This document shows positions 49,925-58,175 of a stretch of DNA of 64,000 bases, in pieces (positions within the stretch are counted from its first letter, which is position 1; every line of letters starts with the position of its first letter). The stretch spans positions 62,001 through 126,000 of the forward strand of contig NZ_JALPVJ010000020.1 of NCBI RefSeq assembly GCF_023544445.1, read 5' to 3'. The position numbers and the translations under genes were made by a program. The notes under the pieces were generated by a model that saw nothing but the letters and a program-made list of their open reading frames with translations, ran no database searches and was not told the origin of the DNA. Source of the stretch: Actinoplanes sp. M2I2 (GTDB lineage Bacteria > Actinomycetota > Actinomycetes > Mycobacteriales > Micromonosporaceae).

Positions 49925-50652
49925 GGCTGTACCCCATCTCGGCGCCGGACTTGGAGGGTGACGTCGGCCCGGTGGCCTTCCGTGGCCGGCCGGATGACCG
50001 GCCAGCTGCCGGGGGATCCCTTGGCCAGGCGGATCTCGATGTCGTGGGCATTCACGAACGGGCTCCGGCCGCGTCCGGCATACGGCGGCGCCGACTGGAT
50101 CCGCGCGGTGAAGTCGTCGGGGAAATACAGTTCCGTACCGAGCAGGGACGTCGCGCCCAGGCTGACCCGGACGTGGATGTGGATGGTGCGCGGGGTGTAC
50201 CAGCCCGGCACGATGGTCTGGAACTCGACGAACCCGGCCGGGTCGGTGACCTGCTGTCCGCGCAGAAACATCGCGGCGTCGGTGGGCCGGAAGCGCCGCA
50301 GGCTCAAGGACACCAGAGCCGGGAACTTGTCGGCGCCGTAGCGCTGGTAGCCGGAGTAGATGCCGTCGGCGTCGCAGTGCCAGACCTCGACGGTTGCCCC
50401 GGTCAGCGCGGACAGCGTGCCGGCTTCGACGACGCGGAGGCGGAGCAGGAGGGGGGCTCCGGGGCGGCCTTCCCGGATGTCCCGCCGCATCGGGGAGCCG
50501 GGCACGTGATACGGCCCATTTCCCTGGCCGGCCGTGGCCTGGTGCGGATCGAGGGTGGCGGCCCGGCGGATGTTCTCGCCATTGTCGAACCGCTTCAGCG
50601 CAGTCGTCAGTACCCGCCTGCGCACCCGGTCGCGCATCCTGAGGTGTCGCAC
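49921..50652 (-). CDS. Intradiol ring-cleavage dioxygenase-family protein
   Basis: 243 aa, taking the GTG at 50652 (GGAGG upstream, slightly distant) rather than the longer frame; ATG 50637 is the alternative. The protocatechuate/catechol dioxygenase fold is evident: PLLLRLRVVEAGTLSALTGA, VEVWHCDADGIYSGY (metal-ligand Tyr), RGQQVTD, FQTIVPGWYTPRTIHIHVRV (Tyr and two His ligands). It should bind non-haem Fe(III) and cleave ortho-diphenols. It is the first gene of an operon with the SDR and divergent from marR; twin operators precede it. Confidence 0.88.
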   Translation of the reverse strand: MRHLRMRDRVRRRVLTTALKRFDNGENIRRAATLDPHQATAGQGNGPYHVPGSPMRRDIREGRPGAPLLLRLRVVEAGTLSALTGATVEVWHCDADGIYSGYQRYGADKFPALVSLSLRRFRPTDAAMFLRGQQVTDPAGFVEFQTIVPGWYTPRTIHIHVRVSLGATSLLGTELYFPDDFTARIQSAPPYAGRGRSPFVNAHDIEIRLAKGSPGSWPVIRPATEGHRADVTLQVRRRDGVQP

Positions 50653-50675
50653 AGTCTGCCGCCTCCGTTCACTTG

Positions 50676-50750
50676 CTTGGAGTGTCCAAGTATCGACAGT
50701 GTGGGAGCAGAAGGTTGGAGTCGTCAAGTTTTGGAGTGTCCAAGTATGGT
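50676..50750. promoter_or_regulatory. Twin MarR operators in the divergent promoter
   Basis: The 17-bp sequence TTGGAGTGTCCAAGTAT occurs exactly at 50677-50693 and 50731-50747, 54 bp apart; each contains the dyad TTGGA-N3-TCCAA. The second copy overlaps TATGGT (50745-50750), the likely -10 of marR, which stands 6 nt before its ATG. The first is close to the dioxygenase start region. Confidence 0.8.
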
Positions 50751-50756
50751 GAGCGG

Positions 50757-51239
50757 ATGGACGGCGAGTCGTTGACCTATCAGCTGCTGCGGCTGGTGCA
50801 CGCCATGGACGGCGCGACCAACGCCGCCATCGCGGACGTGCTGACCGAGCTCAAACTGACTCACGCGCTGGCCGACGCGCTGTGGCAGCTCGATCCGGCC
50901 GCCCCCGCCCCGTCGATGCGGCAGATGGCCGTCCGGCTGCGCTGCGACCCGTCGACCGTGACGTTCCTGGCCGACCGGTTGCAACAGCTGTCGTACGCGA
51001 AACGCACCGCGGCCCCCGGCGATCGGCGCACCAAGGTGCTCGAGCTGACCGATCAGGGTCGCGAGGCCCGCGACCGGCTGGTGGACGCGGCCACCACCCG
51101 TACACCCCTGGCCGGGCTCACCCCCGCCGAACAGCGCCGCCTGCACACCCTGCTGACGAGAGCGATGGCGCCTTCGGGAACGACGCCGTCTACGGTGATC
51201 CAGACCAGGCCCACCGCTTCTCACCAGGGGACCGCATGA
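50757..51239 (+). CDS. MarR-family transcriptional regulator
   Basis: 160 aa from the ATG at 50757, probably leaderless. Winged helix: LTHALADALWQLDPAAPAPS MRQMAVRLRCDPSTVTFLAD in sequence, RLQQLSYAKRTAAPGDRRTK (wing) and VLELTDQGREARDRL. It is expected to bind the twin dyads and repress both itself and the dioxygenase-SDR operon until a phenolic or similar ligand is present; the ligand is inference from the target. Its stop overlaps the PLP enzyme start by 4 bp (ATGA). Confidence 0.9.
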   Translation: MDGESLTYQLLRLVHAMDGATNAAIADVLTELKLTHALADALWQLDPAAPAPSMRQMAVRLRCDPSTVTFLADRLQQLSYAKRTAAPGDRRTKVLELTDQGREARDRLVDAATTRTPLAGLTPAEQRRLHTLLTRAMAPSGTTPSTVIQTRPTASHQGTA

Positions 51240-52135
51240 CTCGCCCGCCCATGATCGATCCGGTGGACCTCGGCACCTGGCCCACCCCGCTGGAGGAGGC
51301 CCCCCGGCTCGCCGCCCGCCTGGGGCTGGCCCAGCTGTGGTTCAAGCGCGACGACCTGCTCGGGCTCGGCGGTGGCGGCAACAAGATCCGCAAGCTGCGA
51401 TACACCTGTGCCCAGGCCCTCGCTTCGGGAGCGGCCACGGTGGTCACCTCGGGGGCTCCGCAGAGCAACCACGCCCGGCTGACCGCCGCCGCGGCGGCCC
51501 GGCTCGGGCTCGCGTGTGTGCTGGTGCTGGGAGGCCGGCCGGTGCCTGAGCGGCGGGGGAACCTGGTGCTCGACGAGCTGGCCGGTGCGGAGATCGTCTG
51601 GGCCGGCGACAGCCCGCTCGAGGCCGTGGTGGCCGCCGAGGCGGAGAAGCGCTCGGCCTACGTCATCCCCTTCGGCGGCTCCTCACCCGTTTCGATCCAG
51701 GGTTATGTCGAGTGCGGCCGGGAGCTCCGTGCCCAGGTGCCGGGCGTCGGCGACGTCGACGTGGTGGTGGCCCTCGGGTCCGGCGGGACGATGGCCGGGC
51801 TGGTCCGTGAGCTGGGACCGGCGCGGGTGATCGGGGTGGACTGCGGCGCCGTGCCCGACCCTCGTGCGACTGTCGCCGGGCTGCTCGGCGACGACGCCGA
51901 CCCGGCCGCGTTGCGTATCGACGGTTCGCAGGTCGGCGCGGGCTACAGCACCCTCACCGAGGCGGTGCGGGCGGCGCTGACGACGACGGCCCGCGACGAA
52001 GGGGTCTTCCTGGACCCGACCTACACCGGCCGGGCGATGGCGGCGCTGCTGGAAGGCACCTTCACGCACGGCGATCGGGTGGTGTTCCTGCACAGCGGAG
52101 GGCTGCCCGGCCTGTTCGGTCACCCGCAGATCTGA
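51236..52135 (+). CDS. PLP-dependent D-cysteine desulfhydrase/ACC deaminase-family lyase
   Basis: 299 aa; the true start is the ATG at 51236 in the marR stop overlap. KRDDLLGLGGGGNKIRKLRY holds the PLP-binding Lys in GGNKIRKL. TSGAPQSNHARLTAAAAARL binds the cofactor or substrate. ALGSGGTMAGLV is the phosphate-binding Gly loop. DPTYTGRAMAALL and VFLHSGGLPGLFG complete the family pattern. It probably deaminates D-cysteine or 1-aminocyclopropane-1-carboxylate-like substrates; choosing between them needs active-site comparison. Cotranscribed with marR. Confidence 0.9.
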   Translation: MTRPPMIDPVDLGTWPTPLEEAPRLAARLGLAQLWFKRDDLLGLGGGGNKIRKLRYTCAQALASGAATVVTSGAPQSNHARLTAAAAARLGLACVLVLGGRPVPERRGNLVLDELAGAEIVWAGDSPLEAVVAAEAEKRSAYVIPFGGSSPVSIQGYVECGRELRAQVPGVGDVDVVVALGSGGTMAGLVRELGPARVIGVDCGAVPDPRATVAGLLGDDADPAALRIDGSQVGAGYSTLTEAVRAALTTTARDEGVFLDPTYTGRAMAALLEGTFTHGDRVVFLHSGGLPGLFGHPQI

Positions 52136-52151
52136 GGGTACGACCCGCCGG

Positions 52152-52607
52152 TCAATCCATCGGCAGCTCCTCCCAGCGCACATAGTCGGGGCCCTTCCCG
52201 GTGCGACAGAGGGCCTGCACGATCTCGACGACCAGAGCGGCCGGCACGGTCGACGTCTCCGGGCCGAACGTCCGGACCCCACTCGTACGCTCGTAGCGCA
52301 GCGTCACCTCGACCGCGTCGTCGTCCTTCAGGCGTGCGATGTGAGCGACTCCGTCGTCGTGAACGATGACGTAGGAGACGGTGGGATGGCCGACCAGGAA
52401 CTGCACCATCAGCGGGAGCCCGGAGGTCGGCCGCTCGGCCAGCAGGTCGACCTCGCACAGCGCGCCGGCGAAAGAAGCATCGAGCTCCACGCTCTCGACC
52501 AGCCGGCGCAGCTGCTCGCTGTTCCGGACGCTCATCCGGGCTGTTCCGGTCTGCTCGGTGCCCCATCGCGCGAGGAAACCGGATGGCGCCGTATCGGATC
52601 GTGTCAT
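52152..52607 (-). CDS. Imm1-like immunity protein
   Basis: 151 aa from the ATG at 52607. Strand pattern MVQFLVGHPTVSYVIVHDDG and VEVTLRYERTSGVRTFG, then the characteristic ending STVPAALVVEIVQALCRTGK GPDYVRWEELP in sequence, matches the Imm1 family. Those proteins neutralise deaminase-type polymorphic toxins in known cases. No toxin gene is adjacent; the closest secretion genes are the type VII locus 28 kb away. It may be an orphan immunity gene. An upstream in-frame ATG at 52634 is possible. Confidence 0.7.
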   Translation of the reverse strand: MTRSDTAPSGFLARWGTEQTGTARMSVRNSEQLRRLVESVELDASFAGALCEVDLLAERPTSGLPLMVQFLVGHPTVSYVIVHDDGVAHIARLKDDDAVEVTLRYERTSGVRTFGPETSTVPAALVVEIVQALCRTGKGPDYVRWEELPMD

Positions 52608-52843
52608 CGCTGCACCCTGTTCTTTCGTCCGCATCACTGTTGTCCGCAACGGGTCACCCCGTGGTGTCCATGCTCGTTCGCCACCGGCCGTCCGGCTTTC
52701 GCGCCGGCGCAGAGTTGTTGCTCCAGGGCGCACTCACCCGGGTGCGCCTACGGACAAACCTTGTGCGTCCACCCGAAAGGCCGGGCCGGGCCGCGGCGGC
52801 ATTGTTGGCGACGTCAAGCCGGCAATTGTGGGAGGAGCACTTC

Positions 52844-53593
52844 ATGGCTGTGGAGAATCTGCAGGGCAAGGTCGCGCTGGTCACCGGGGGGAGCCGCGGG
52901 CTCGGGGCGGCGTCGGCCCGGCGCCTGGCCGAGGCCGGAGCGGACGTCGCCATCGCGTACGAGAAGTCCGCCGACAGGGCGAAAGAAGTCGTCCGGGAAT
53001 TGGAGGGTCTCGGCGTTTCCGCGATGGCTGTCCGCGCCGACCAGGGGAACCGGAACGACGTGAAGAATCTGGTCGCGCAGGTGGTCGGGCAATTCGGCCG
53101 CATCGACATTCTGGTCAACAGCGCCGGGATCTTCCTGGGCGGTCCGATGGGCTCATTGACGCCGGAACAGAACGACCGGCTCTGGGCGGTGAATGTGCAC
53201 GGAGTGGTGGCGACCACCACGGAGGCGGTGGCCCACATGCCCGACGGTGGCCGCGTCATCAGCATGGGCACCATCGCGGCGCAGCGGGCGTTCATGGCCG
53301 GCTTCGGCGACTACGCCGCCACCAAGGCGGCGCTGAGCATCTACGGCCGGTCGTGGGCGCACGAGCTCGCCCCGCGGAGGATCACCGTCAACACGGTCGT
53401 GTCCGCCTTCGCCGAGACGGACATGGGCATTCCCGAGGACAGCGATCTCGGCCGGCGGCTGCTCGGTCTCGCCCCGCTCCACCGGTACGCCAAGCCCGCC
53501 GAGGTGGCGGCGGCCGTGGCCTTCCTGGCCGGCCCGGAGGCCTCCTACGTCACCGGAGTCGACATCACCGTCGACGGCGGCTGGAACGCCTGA
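52844..53593 (+). CDS. FabG-like short-chain dehydrogenase/reductase with atypical catalytic Ser
   Basis: 249 aa from the ATG at 52844, preceded by GGGAGGAG. VALVTGGSRGLGAASARRLA, ILVNSAGIFLGG, Tyr-Lys in GDYAATKAALSIYGR, and the C-terminus SYVTGVDITVDGGWNA are classical FabG-like features. In the segment RVISMGTIAAQ, relatives have Ser in I-G-S; here it appears to be Thr. Cytosolic NADPH-dependent reductase of unknown substrate. Convergent with an AraC gene and separated from it by a hairpin. Confidence 0.88.
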   Translation: MAVENLQGKVALVTGGSRGLGAASARRLAEAGADVAIAYEKSADRAKEVVRELEGLGVSAMAVRADQGNRNDVKNLVAQVVGQFGRIDILVNSAGIFLGGPMGSLTPEQNDRLWAVNVHGVVATTTEAVAHMPDGGRVISMGTIAAQRAFMAGFGDYAATKAALSIYGRSWAHELAPRRITVNTVVSAFAETDMGIPEDSDLGRRLLGLAPLHRYAKPAEVAAAVAFLAGPEASYVTGVDITVDGGWNA

Positions 53594-53605
53594 TGCGCTC
53601 GCGCT

Positions 53606-53636
53606 CGGCCACCGGGACTTCCCGTCGCGGTGGCCG
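53606..53636. terminator. Hairpin between convergent SDR and AraC genes
   Basis: CGGCCACCG at 53606-53614 pairs perfectly with CGGTGGCCG at 53628-53636 across a 13-nt loop. Confidence 0.6.
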
Positions 53637-53647
53637 GGACGCCGGGC

Positions 53648-54616
53648 TCAGCTGCCGGGCACGCCCTGGCGCGCTTCCCGGGGGGTGATCGTGAACTCCT
53701 GGCGGAAGGCGGTGCTGAACGCGGCGTGGCTGCCGAAACCGCACGAGCCGGCGATCTGCCCGATCGAGTACGGCGCCCAGTCGACGCTGCTCAGCCGGAC
53801 CCGGGCCAGACGCAGCCGCTCCTCGCGGATGAGGTCACGGGGTGTCGTGCCGGACGCCTGCAACACCTGCTGCACGTAGCGGGCCGACCAGCCCAGCTCG
53901 CGGGCGATGGTCGCCACCCCGAGATCCCGGTCACCCGCGTGACGCCGGACGTACCGCCGGATGTCGGCCTCGACCAGGGCCCGGCGCTCGGGCGGCGCCG
54001 CCGACGTCTCGCCCTCGGACGCCAGCCGGATCAGATCGACCAGCCGCTCGCCCGTGGCGGCGAACATCGCATCGGAGAAGTGGTCCTTCTCCTCCTGCAC
54101 CGTGGTCACGGCCTGCCGGATGAGGCGGCCGAGCCCGGTCGTGCCGTCGAAGACGCGGGGCTCGCGCGACCAGCCGGTCCCGCCGACGAGGCCGTCCTCC
54201 GGCATGATGAACGCGATCGACGTGAAGTCGGCCCGGTGCGCGAAGGCGTACGGCTGGTCGACGTCGCACAGGGCCATCTGGCCGGGCTGGATCTCACTGG
54301 CTGCGGATCCCTGCTGTACCCACGCGCTCCCGCTGAGCGGGACGACGAGCTCGAAGGCGCCCCGGGGGTCCCGGCGGATGTGACCGCGCTGCCGATCGAC
54401 CTGCTGGGCGCCGTCCGAGCAGTGCGCCAGGCTGTAACCGGTGGAGCGGTGCCAGCTCAGCCGGCCCGTAAACCGGTTGTCCGGGGCGTCCGTCCGGATC
54501 CGGCTCGCGCCGTGCAGGTCTTTGAACATCTCGTCCCACCCGCTGGCGGAATGGATCGCGACGCCACGGTCGGGGGAGCTCACCTGGCGAGTGTAGCCGC
54601 GGCGCGGTGGCTCCAT
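53648..54616 (-). CDS. AraC-family transcriptional regulator
   Basis: 322 aa. The N-terminal AraC-binding-type domain (FELVVPLSGSAWVQQGSAAS, GQMALCDVDQPYAFAH) is followed by two HTH motifs in the last 100 residues: LGVATIARELGWSARYVQQV with LQASGTTPRDLIREERL, and SIGQIAGSCGFGSHAAFSTA with FRQEFTITPREAR. This resembles the NitR/FeaR-like group. It is encoded 18 bp upstream of a convergently unrelated histidine kinase gene on the same strand order. Its target may be the convergent SDR, but nothing proves it. Confidence 0.92.
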   Translation of the reverse strand: MEPPRRGYTRQVSSPDRGVAIHSASGWDEMFKDLHGASRIRTDAPDNRFTGRLSWHRSTGYSLAHCSDGAQQVDRQRGHIRRDPRGAFELVVPLSGSAWVQQGSAASEIQPGQMALCDVDQPYAFAHRADFTSIAFIMPEDGLVGGTGWSREPRVFDGTTGLGRLIRQAVTTVQEEKDHFSDAMFAATGERLVDLIRLASEGETSAAPPERRALVEADIRRYVRRHAGDRDLGVATIARELGWSARYVQQVLQASGTTPRDLIREERLRLARVRLSSVDWAPYSIGQIAGSCGFGSHAAFSTAFRQEFTITPREARQGVPGS

Positions 54617-54634
54617 CCGCTCTCGGGCCGGGGG

Positions 54635-56437
54635 TCAGGCGGTCAGCGGCAGCCGGGCACTGACCACTCCGCCGGCGTCGCCGGGGTCGGCGGTGAGGGT
54701 GCCGCCGAGCATCTCCGCCCGCTCGCGCATCGACGTCAGCCCGCACCCGGGGATCCACGGCCCGGTGCCCGGCCCGTTGCCCGGCCCGTCGTCCCGGACC
54801 TCGACGGCGAGGGCCGACTCCTGCAGTCCCAGGGTGACCGTCGCCTGCCGGCCGCGGGAGTGCCGGGCGGCGTTGGTCAACGCTTCGACGACGATGCGGT
54901 ACGCCGTCACTTCCACCGCGGCCGGCAACCCGGGCAGCGGCGCCGTGACCCGCACGTCGACGGTCATCGGGTGGCCGTCCGAGTCGAGCAGATGCTGGGC
55001 CTGCTGACGGATGGTCCGTTCCAGCCCGACCTGGTCGAGGCTGGGTGGCCGCAGGCCCTCGACCAACCGGCGCACCTCGACGATCGCCTCCCCGGCCTCG
55101 GCCCGTACGCCCGAGAGCAGCTCGGCGGCGCGCGCGGGATCCCGGTGCACGAGGTTGCGGGCGGCGTCGGCGGCGTAGGCCACCCCGGTCAGCCGGGGGC
55201 CGATGCCGTCGTGCAGGTCGCGGCGCAGCCGCCGGCGCTCCTCCTCGATCGCCGAGACCACGACGGCGCGGGACGCCTGCAGCTCGGTGCGCAGCCGGCG
55301 CGCCTGCATGAGCTGGGTGAGAGCCGGCGCCAGGACGGCCACGACCTGGTGGTCGCCGGGTCGCAGCGCCTGATCCGGTCGCAGCCCGATCTCGAGTGCA
55401 CCCAGCGTGTCGTCCCCGGCGACCAGGTCACACCGCACGACCGACTCCGGCGGGCGCCCGCTGACCGCGACCGGCCGGCCGCACTCGTCGAGCAGGGCCG
55501 CGTACGGCAGAGCCAGCGACTCGCGCAGAGAGCGCAGGGCGGGCACCGGGTCGTCGCCGAGCCGTTCCCCGATGCGGGACGCGGCCCGCATCGGATCGCT
55601 GCGGGCGCCGAACAGCAGGAGCTCGATGACCTGCCGGAAGAGCCGGGCGAAGGGCGCATATCCCAGGGCGCACGCGGCCGCGACGAGCCCGAGCGTGCCC
55701 GGCGCCAGCGTGACCGGTCTCCCGGCGACCGTCTCGGTCAGCGCCAGCACAGCCGCGAAAACGCTGACCACGAGAAGCACGGTGATCGAGTGGACGCTGA
55801 CGTTGAGCATGATGGAGCGGACATCGCGCACGTCCGGCGCGGCCAGGCCGATGCCGAGGCACCCGAGCGCAACGATCCAGACGACGAGACAGAGAACGGC
55901 CAGGGGCTCGTACGGGATGGCGAAGCTCGCGATGACGGCGAGCAGCGGCCCCGGAACCGTGCCGAGCGCCAGCCATTGCAGGGCCCGCCGTTCGCGGCTG
56001 CCGGTGTGCTCGTAGCGCCACCACTGCGCGGCCAGCAGCAGCAGGTACGCCACCAGCTCGCTCAGCCCGCTCCGGGCGAACATCTCCGGGTAGACGAGCG
56101 CCAGGCCACCGGACAGGCCCACCACGGCCACCGCTGTCCAGCCGAGCCCGGCGGGCGGCCGGTCATCGGGGTAGAGCACGAGCGCCAGCGGGAGAAGCAC
56201 GACGAGGCTCAGCGCCCACAACCGGTCCGGCCCGGCGCCGGGGCCCGTCGTGAGTCGCAGCAGGACGGACAGCAGACCGGCCAGCCCGGCGGCCAGCAGC
56301 AGGCTCAGCTGCCGTACCGGGACGGCGTGGGCCGGCCAGACCCGGCGCCGGACCGTGAACAGGACCAGGACCGCGCCGGCGAGCAGGGCCAGACCGGCAC
56401 CGAGCGGAAGCCACCCGGTCCACACCACCCGGGTCAT
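54635..56437 (-). CDS. NarL-type sensor histidine kinase
   Basis: 600 aa. About eight to nine transmembrane helices occupy residues 1-270, a GAF-like stretch covers about 285-385, and HisKA_3 lies near 410 with phosphoacceptor His in RRRLRRDLHDGIGPRLTG. The HATPase domain has EALTNAARHSRGRQATVTLG (N box), VRDDGPG (G1) and GCGLTSMRERAEMLGG (G2). Its start overlaps the stop of the response regulator by 4 bp, so kinase and regulator are coupled. The signal is unknown; the helices suggest a membrane or envelope stimulus. Confidence 0.93.
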   Translation of the reverse strand: MTRVVWTGWLPLGAGLALLAGAVLVLFTVRRRVWPAHAVPVRQLSLLLAAGLAGLLSVLLRLTTGPGAGPDRLWALSLVVLLPLALVLYPDDRPPAGLGWTAVAVVGLSGGLALVYPEMFARSGLSELVAYLLLLAAQWWRYEHTGSRERRALQWLALGTVPGPLLAVIASFAIPYEPLAVLCLVVWIVALGCLGIGLAAPDVRDVRSIMLNVSVHSITVLLVVSVFAAVLALTETVAGRPVTLAPGTLGLVAAACALGYAPFARLFRQVIELLLFGARSDPMRAASRIGERLGDDPVPALRSLRESLALPYAALLDECGRPVAVSGRPPESVVRCDLVAGDDTLGALEIGLRPDQALRPGDHQVVAVLAPALTQLMQARRLRTELQASRAVVVSAIEEERRRLRRDLHDGIGPRLTGVAYAADAARNLVHRDPARAAELLSGVRAEAGEAIVEVRRLVEGLRPPSLDQVGLERTIRQQAQHLLDSDGHPMTVDVRVTAPLPGLPAAVEVTAYRIVVEALTNAARHSRGRQATVTLGLQESALAVEVRDDGPGNGPGTGPWIPGCGLTSMRERAEMLGGTLTADPGDAGGVVSARLPLTA

Positions 56438-57102
56438 GCCGGGCGGCCCCGGCCCAGGCCGCCGTCGCGGGCCCGGACGATGGCCGCCGAACGATCGGTG
56501 ACCTGCAGCTTGGCGAAGATCGACGACAGATGGTTGGCCACGGTCTTGGGGGCGAGCCCGAGCGATTGCCCGACGGCCGCGTTCCGCCGGCCCTGCGCCA
56601 CCAGTTCGAGCACGTCGCGCTCGCGCGGGGTGAGCTCGGGGAACGGCTCCGTGCGGTCGGCCGTCCCGCGGGAGAACACGCCCAGGACCCGGGCCGCCAC
56701 GCCGGGACCGAAGATCGCCTCACCGGCCACGACCGCCTTCAGGGCCCGGTCGATCTCCTCCTGCGCGGCCCCCTTGAGCAGGTAACCGCGGGCGCCGGCC
56801 TGCATGGCGCTGAACACCACGTCGTCGTCCTCGGCCATGGACAGCACCAGGACGGCCGCCGTGGGGCAGGCCCGGACGATGCGCCGGGTGGCCTCCACAC
56901 CGTCCACCCGCGGCATCATCACATCCATGATCACCGCATCCGGCCGGTGCAGGAGCACCTCGCGGACGGCCTGCTCGCCGTCGGCGGCCTCGCCCACCAC
57001 CGCGAAGCCCTCGAACGACTCGATCAGCGCCCGCAGGCCGCCGCGGACCACCGGGTGGTCGTCCACGAGGACCACGGTGATCGGACCGTCCGGCGGCGTC
57101 AT
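56434..57102 (-). CDS. LuxR/NarL-type response regulator
   Basis: 222 aa. The receiver has acidic Asp14-Asp15, phosphoacceptor Asp60 in VIMDVMMPRVDG, Ser near 88 and Lys near 109 (GYLLKGA). The LuxR HTH is C-terminal: LTPRERDVLELVAQGRRNAA VGQSLGLAPKTVANHLSSIF in sequence. It is the cognate partner of the overlapping histidine kinase. The first gene of this operon begins at 57102, divergent from a small membrane protein gene. Confidence 0.95.
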   Translation of the reverse strand: MTPPDGPITVVLVDDHPVVRGGLRALIESFEGFAVVGEAADGEQAVREVLLHRPDAVIMDVMMPRVDGVEATRRIVRACPTAAVLVLSMAEDDDVVFSAMQAGARGYLLKGAAQEEIDRALKAVVAGEAIFGPGVAARVLGVFSRGTADRTEPFPELTPRERDVLELVAQGRRNAAVGQSLGLAPKTVANHLSSIFAKLQVTDRSAAIVRARDGGLGRGRPA

Positions 57103-57276
57103 GCGTCCATGATGAGGGCTGCACCCGGCGCCGGCCCAGGACTATCTTCCCGGGTGGGGCCGGGAGGAGTCCCGGCCCGGCAGGTCGGTGGACCGATTCG
57201 GCGGGAGGCGACCCGCCCGCAGACTCGACCCACCGGCGCCGATCAGCGGTGCTCGTCCGACTCGGGAGTGTCACCC

Positions 57277-57648
57277 ATGCAGCTCACCAGGCTCAACAAG
57301 GCCGGACTGATCATCGCCTTCCTGCTCGGACTGCTCGATGTCAGCGCACCGTTCCAGCCGACCCCGGACGGCCAGGACGGCCCGCCGTACGCCATCCTGC
57401 TGATCGACGCGGTGCTCGGTGTGATCACGGTGATCGCCGTGGTGATGGCCTGGCGCACCGGCCGCCGCGGCGCTGTCCGGGTCGCGGCCGGCGCCCGGAT
57501 CATCTCCGTGGTCACCGCGCTGCCGGCCTTCTTCGTCGACGTGCCCGCGGCTCTGCAGGCGCTGGTCGGGTTGTTCGCCGTCGTCACCATCGCCAGTGTC
57601 GCGTTGATGCTCGCCCCCTCCCGGCGGCCGGTGACCGTACGGGACTGA
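57277..57648 (+). CDS. Small four-helix membrane protein, unknown function
   Basis: 123 aa from the ATG at 57277, with GGGAG 8 nt upstream; the long upstream extension is spurious. Four hydrophobic helices are visible (GLIIAFLLGLLDVSAPF, YAILLIDAVLGVITVIAVVM, AGARIISVVTALPAFFVDVP, LVGLFAVVTIASVALMLAP) with Asp residues inside or beside helices. Family not recognised. It is divergent from the two-component operon by 174 bp and might be one of its targets. Its 3' end abuts a truncated glycosidase reading the other way. Confidence 0.78.
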   Translation: MQLTRLNKAGLIIAFLLGLLDVSAPFQPTPDGQDGPPYAILLIDAVLGVITVIAVVMAWRTGRRGAVRVAAGARIISVVTALPAFFVDVPAALQALVGLFAVVTIASVALMLAPSRRPVTVRD

Positions 57649-58142
57649 CCGGCGCTGAGGACGTCCCAGCCGCCGACCGTGTCGTGGTCGGCGGTCAGCG
57701 GCGCCGCCCCGGCCTGTTCCGCGCAGACGTACTTGCCGGTGCGGGTGGACCGGAGGGCCACGAGGCCGCCGCCCGCGTCGACGATCGCGAACATGACATA
57801 GACGCCCTGAGCCTGGAACCAGGTGATCACGTCGAGGCAGGCGGCCACGGTCCACGGGTGGTTGGCGTCGTTGAAGCCGAACCCCCAGATGCCGACGACC
57901 GGCTCGGCCGCGTTGCCCTGACCGTAGTGCCACCAACCCTTCAGCGGCCCGCCGTCGCCGGCCGCGGTGAACCATCCCTGACAGCCGACGGTCACCTTGC
58001 CGACGACGTCACCCGGCTCACTGAACTCGGCGGCGGCAGCGGTCGTCCCGGTCCCGGCGAAGGCCGTGAGCGACACCCCGCCCGCGGCGACGGTGGCGGC
58101 GGCCACGGTGGATCCGAGCAGGACAAGGCGCGACAAACTCAT
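57649..58142 (-). pseudogene. Internally deleted secreted glycosidase (GH71/99-like with fascin-like domain)
   Basis: From the ATG at 58142: a signal peptide (LVLLGSTVAAATVAAGGVSL), then KVTVGCQGWFTAAGDGGPLK GWWHYGQGNAAEPV in sequence, which is the N-terminus of GH71/99-like secreted proteins. It passes directly to VGIWGFGFNDANHPWT and CLDVITWFQAQGVYVMF from late in the catalytic domain, then to ALRSTRTGKYVCAEQAG and DHDTVGGWD of a fascin-like binding domain. Roughly 250 residues or more of the catalytic domain are missing, and the frame runs on into antisense of the neighbouring gene. Probably inactive. Confidence 0.68.
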
Positions 58143-58175
58143 GGGGGGCAACCAGCTTAAGAACAATGCGCCACG

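Noticed and set aside
53630..56785. A 1051-codon plus-strand frame
   Set aside because: It is antisense to the AraC, histidine kinase and response regulator genes, all of which have clear motifs; shadow only.
57243..57648. Extension of the truncated glycosidase frame antisense to the four-helix membrane gene
   Set aside because: The extension has no similarity to glycosidases, and the plus-strand gene has a ribosome site and clear helices.
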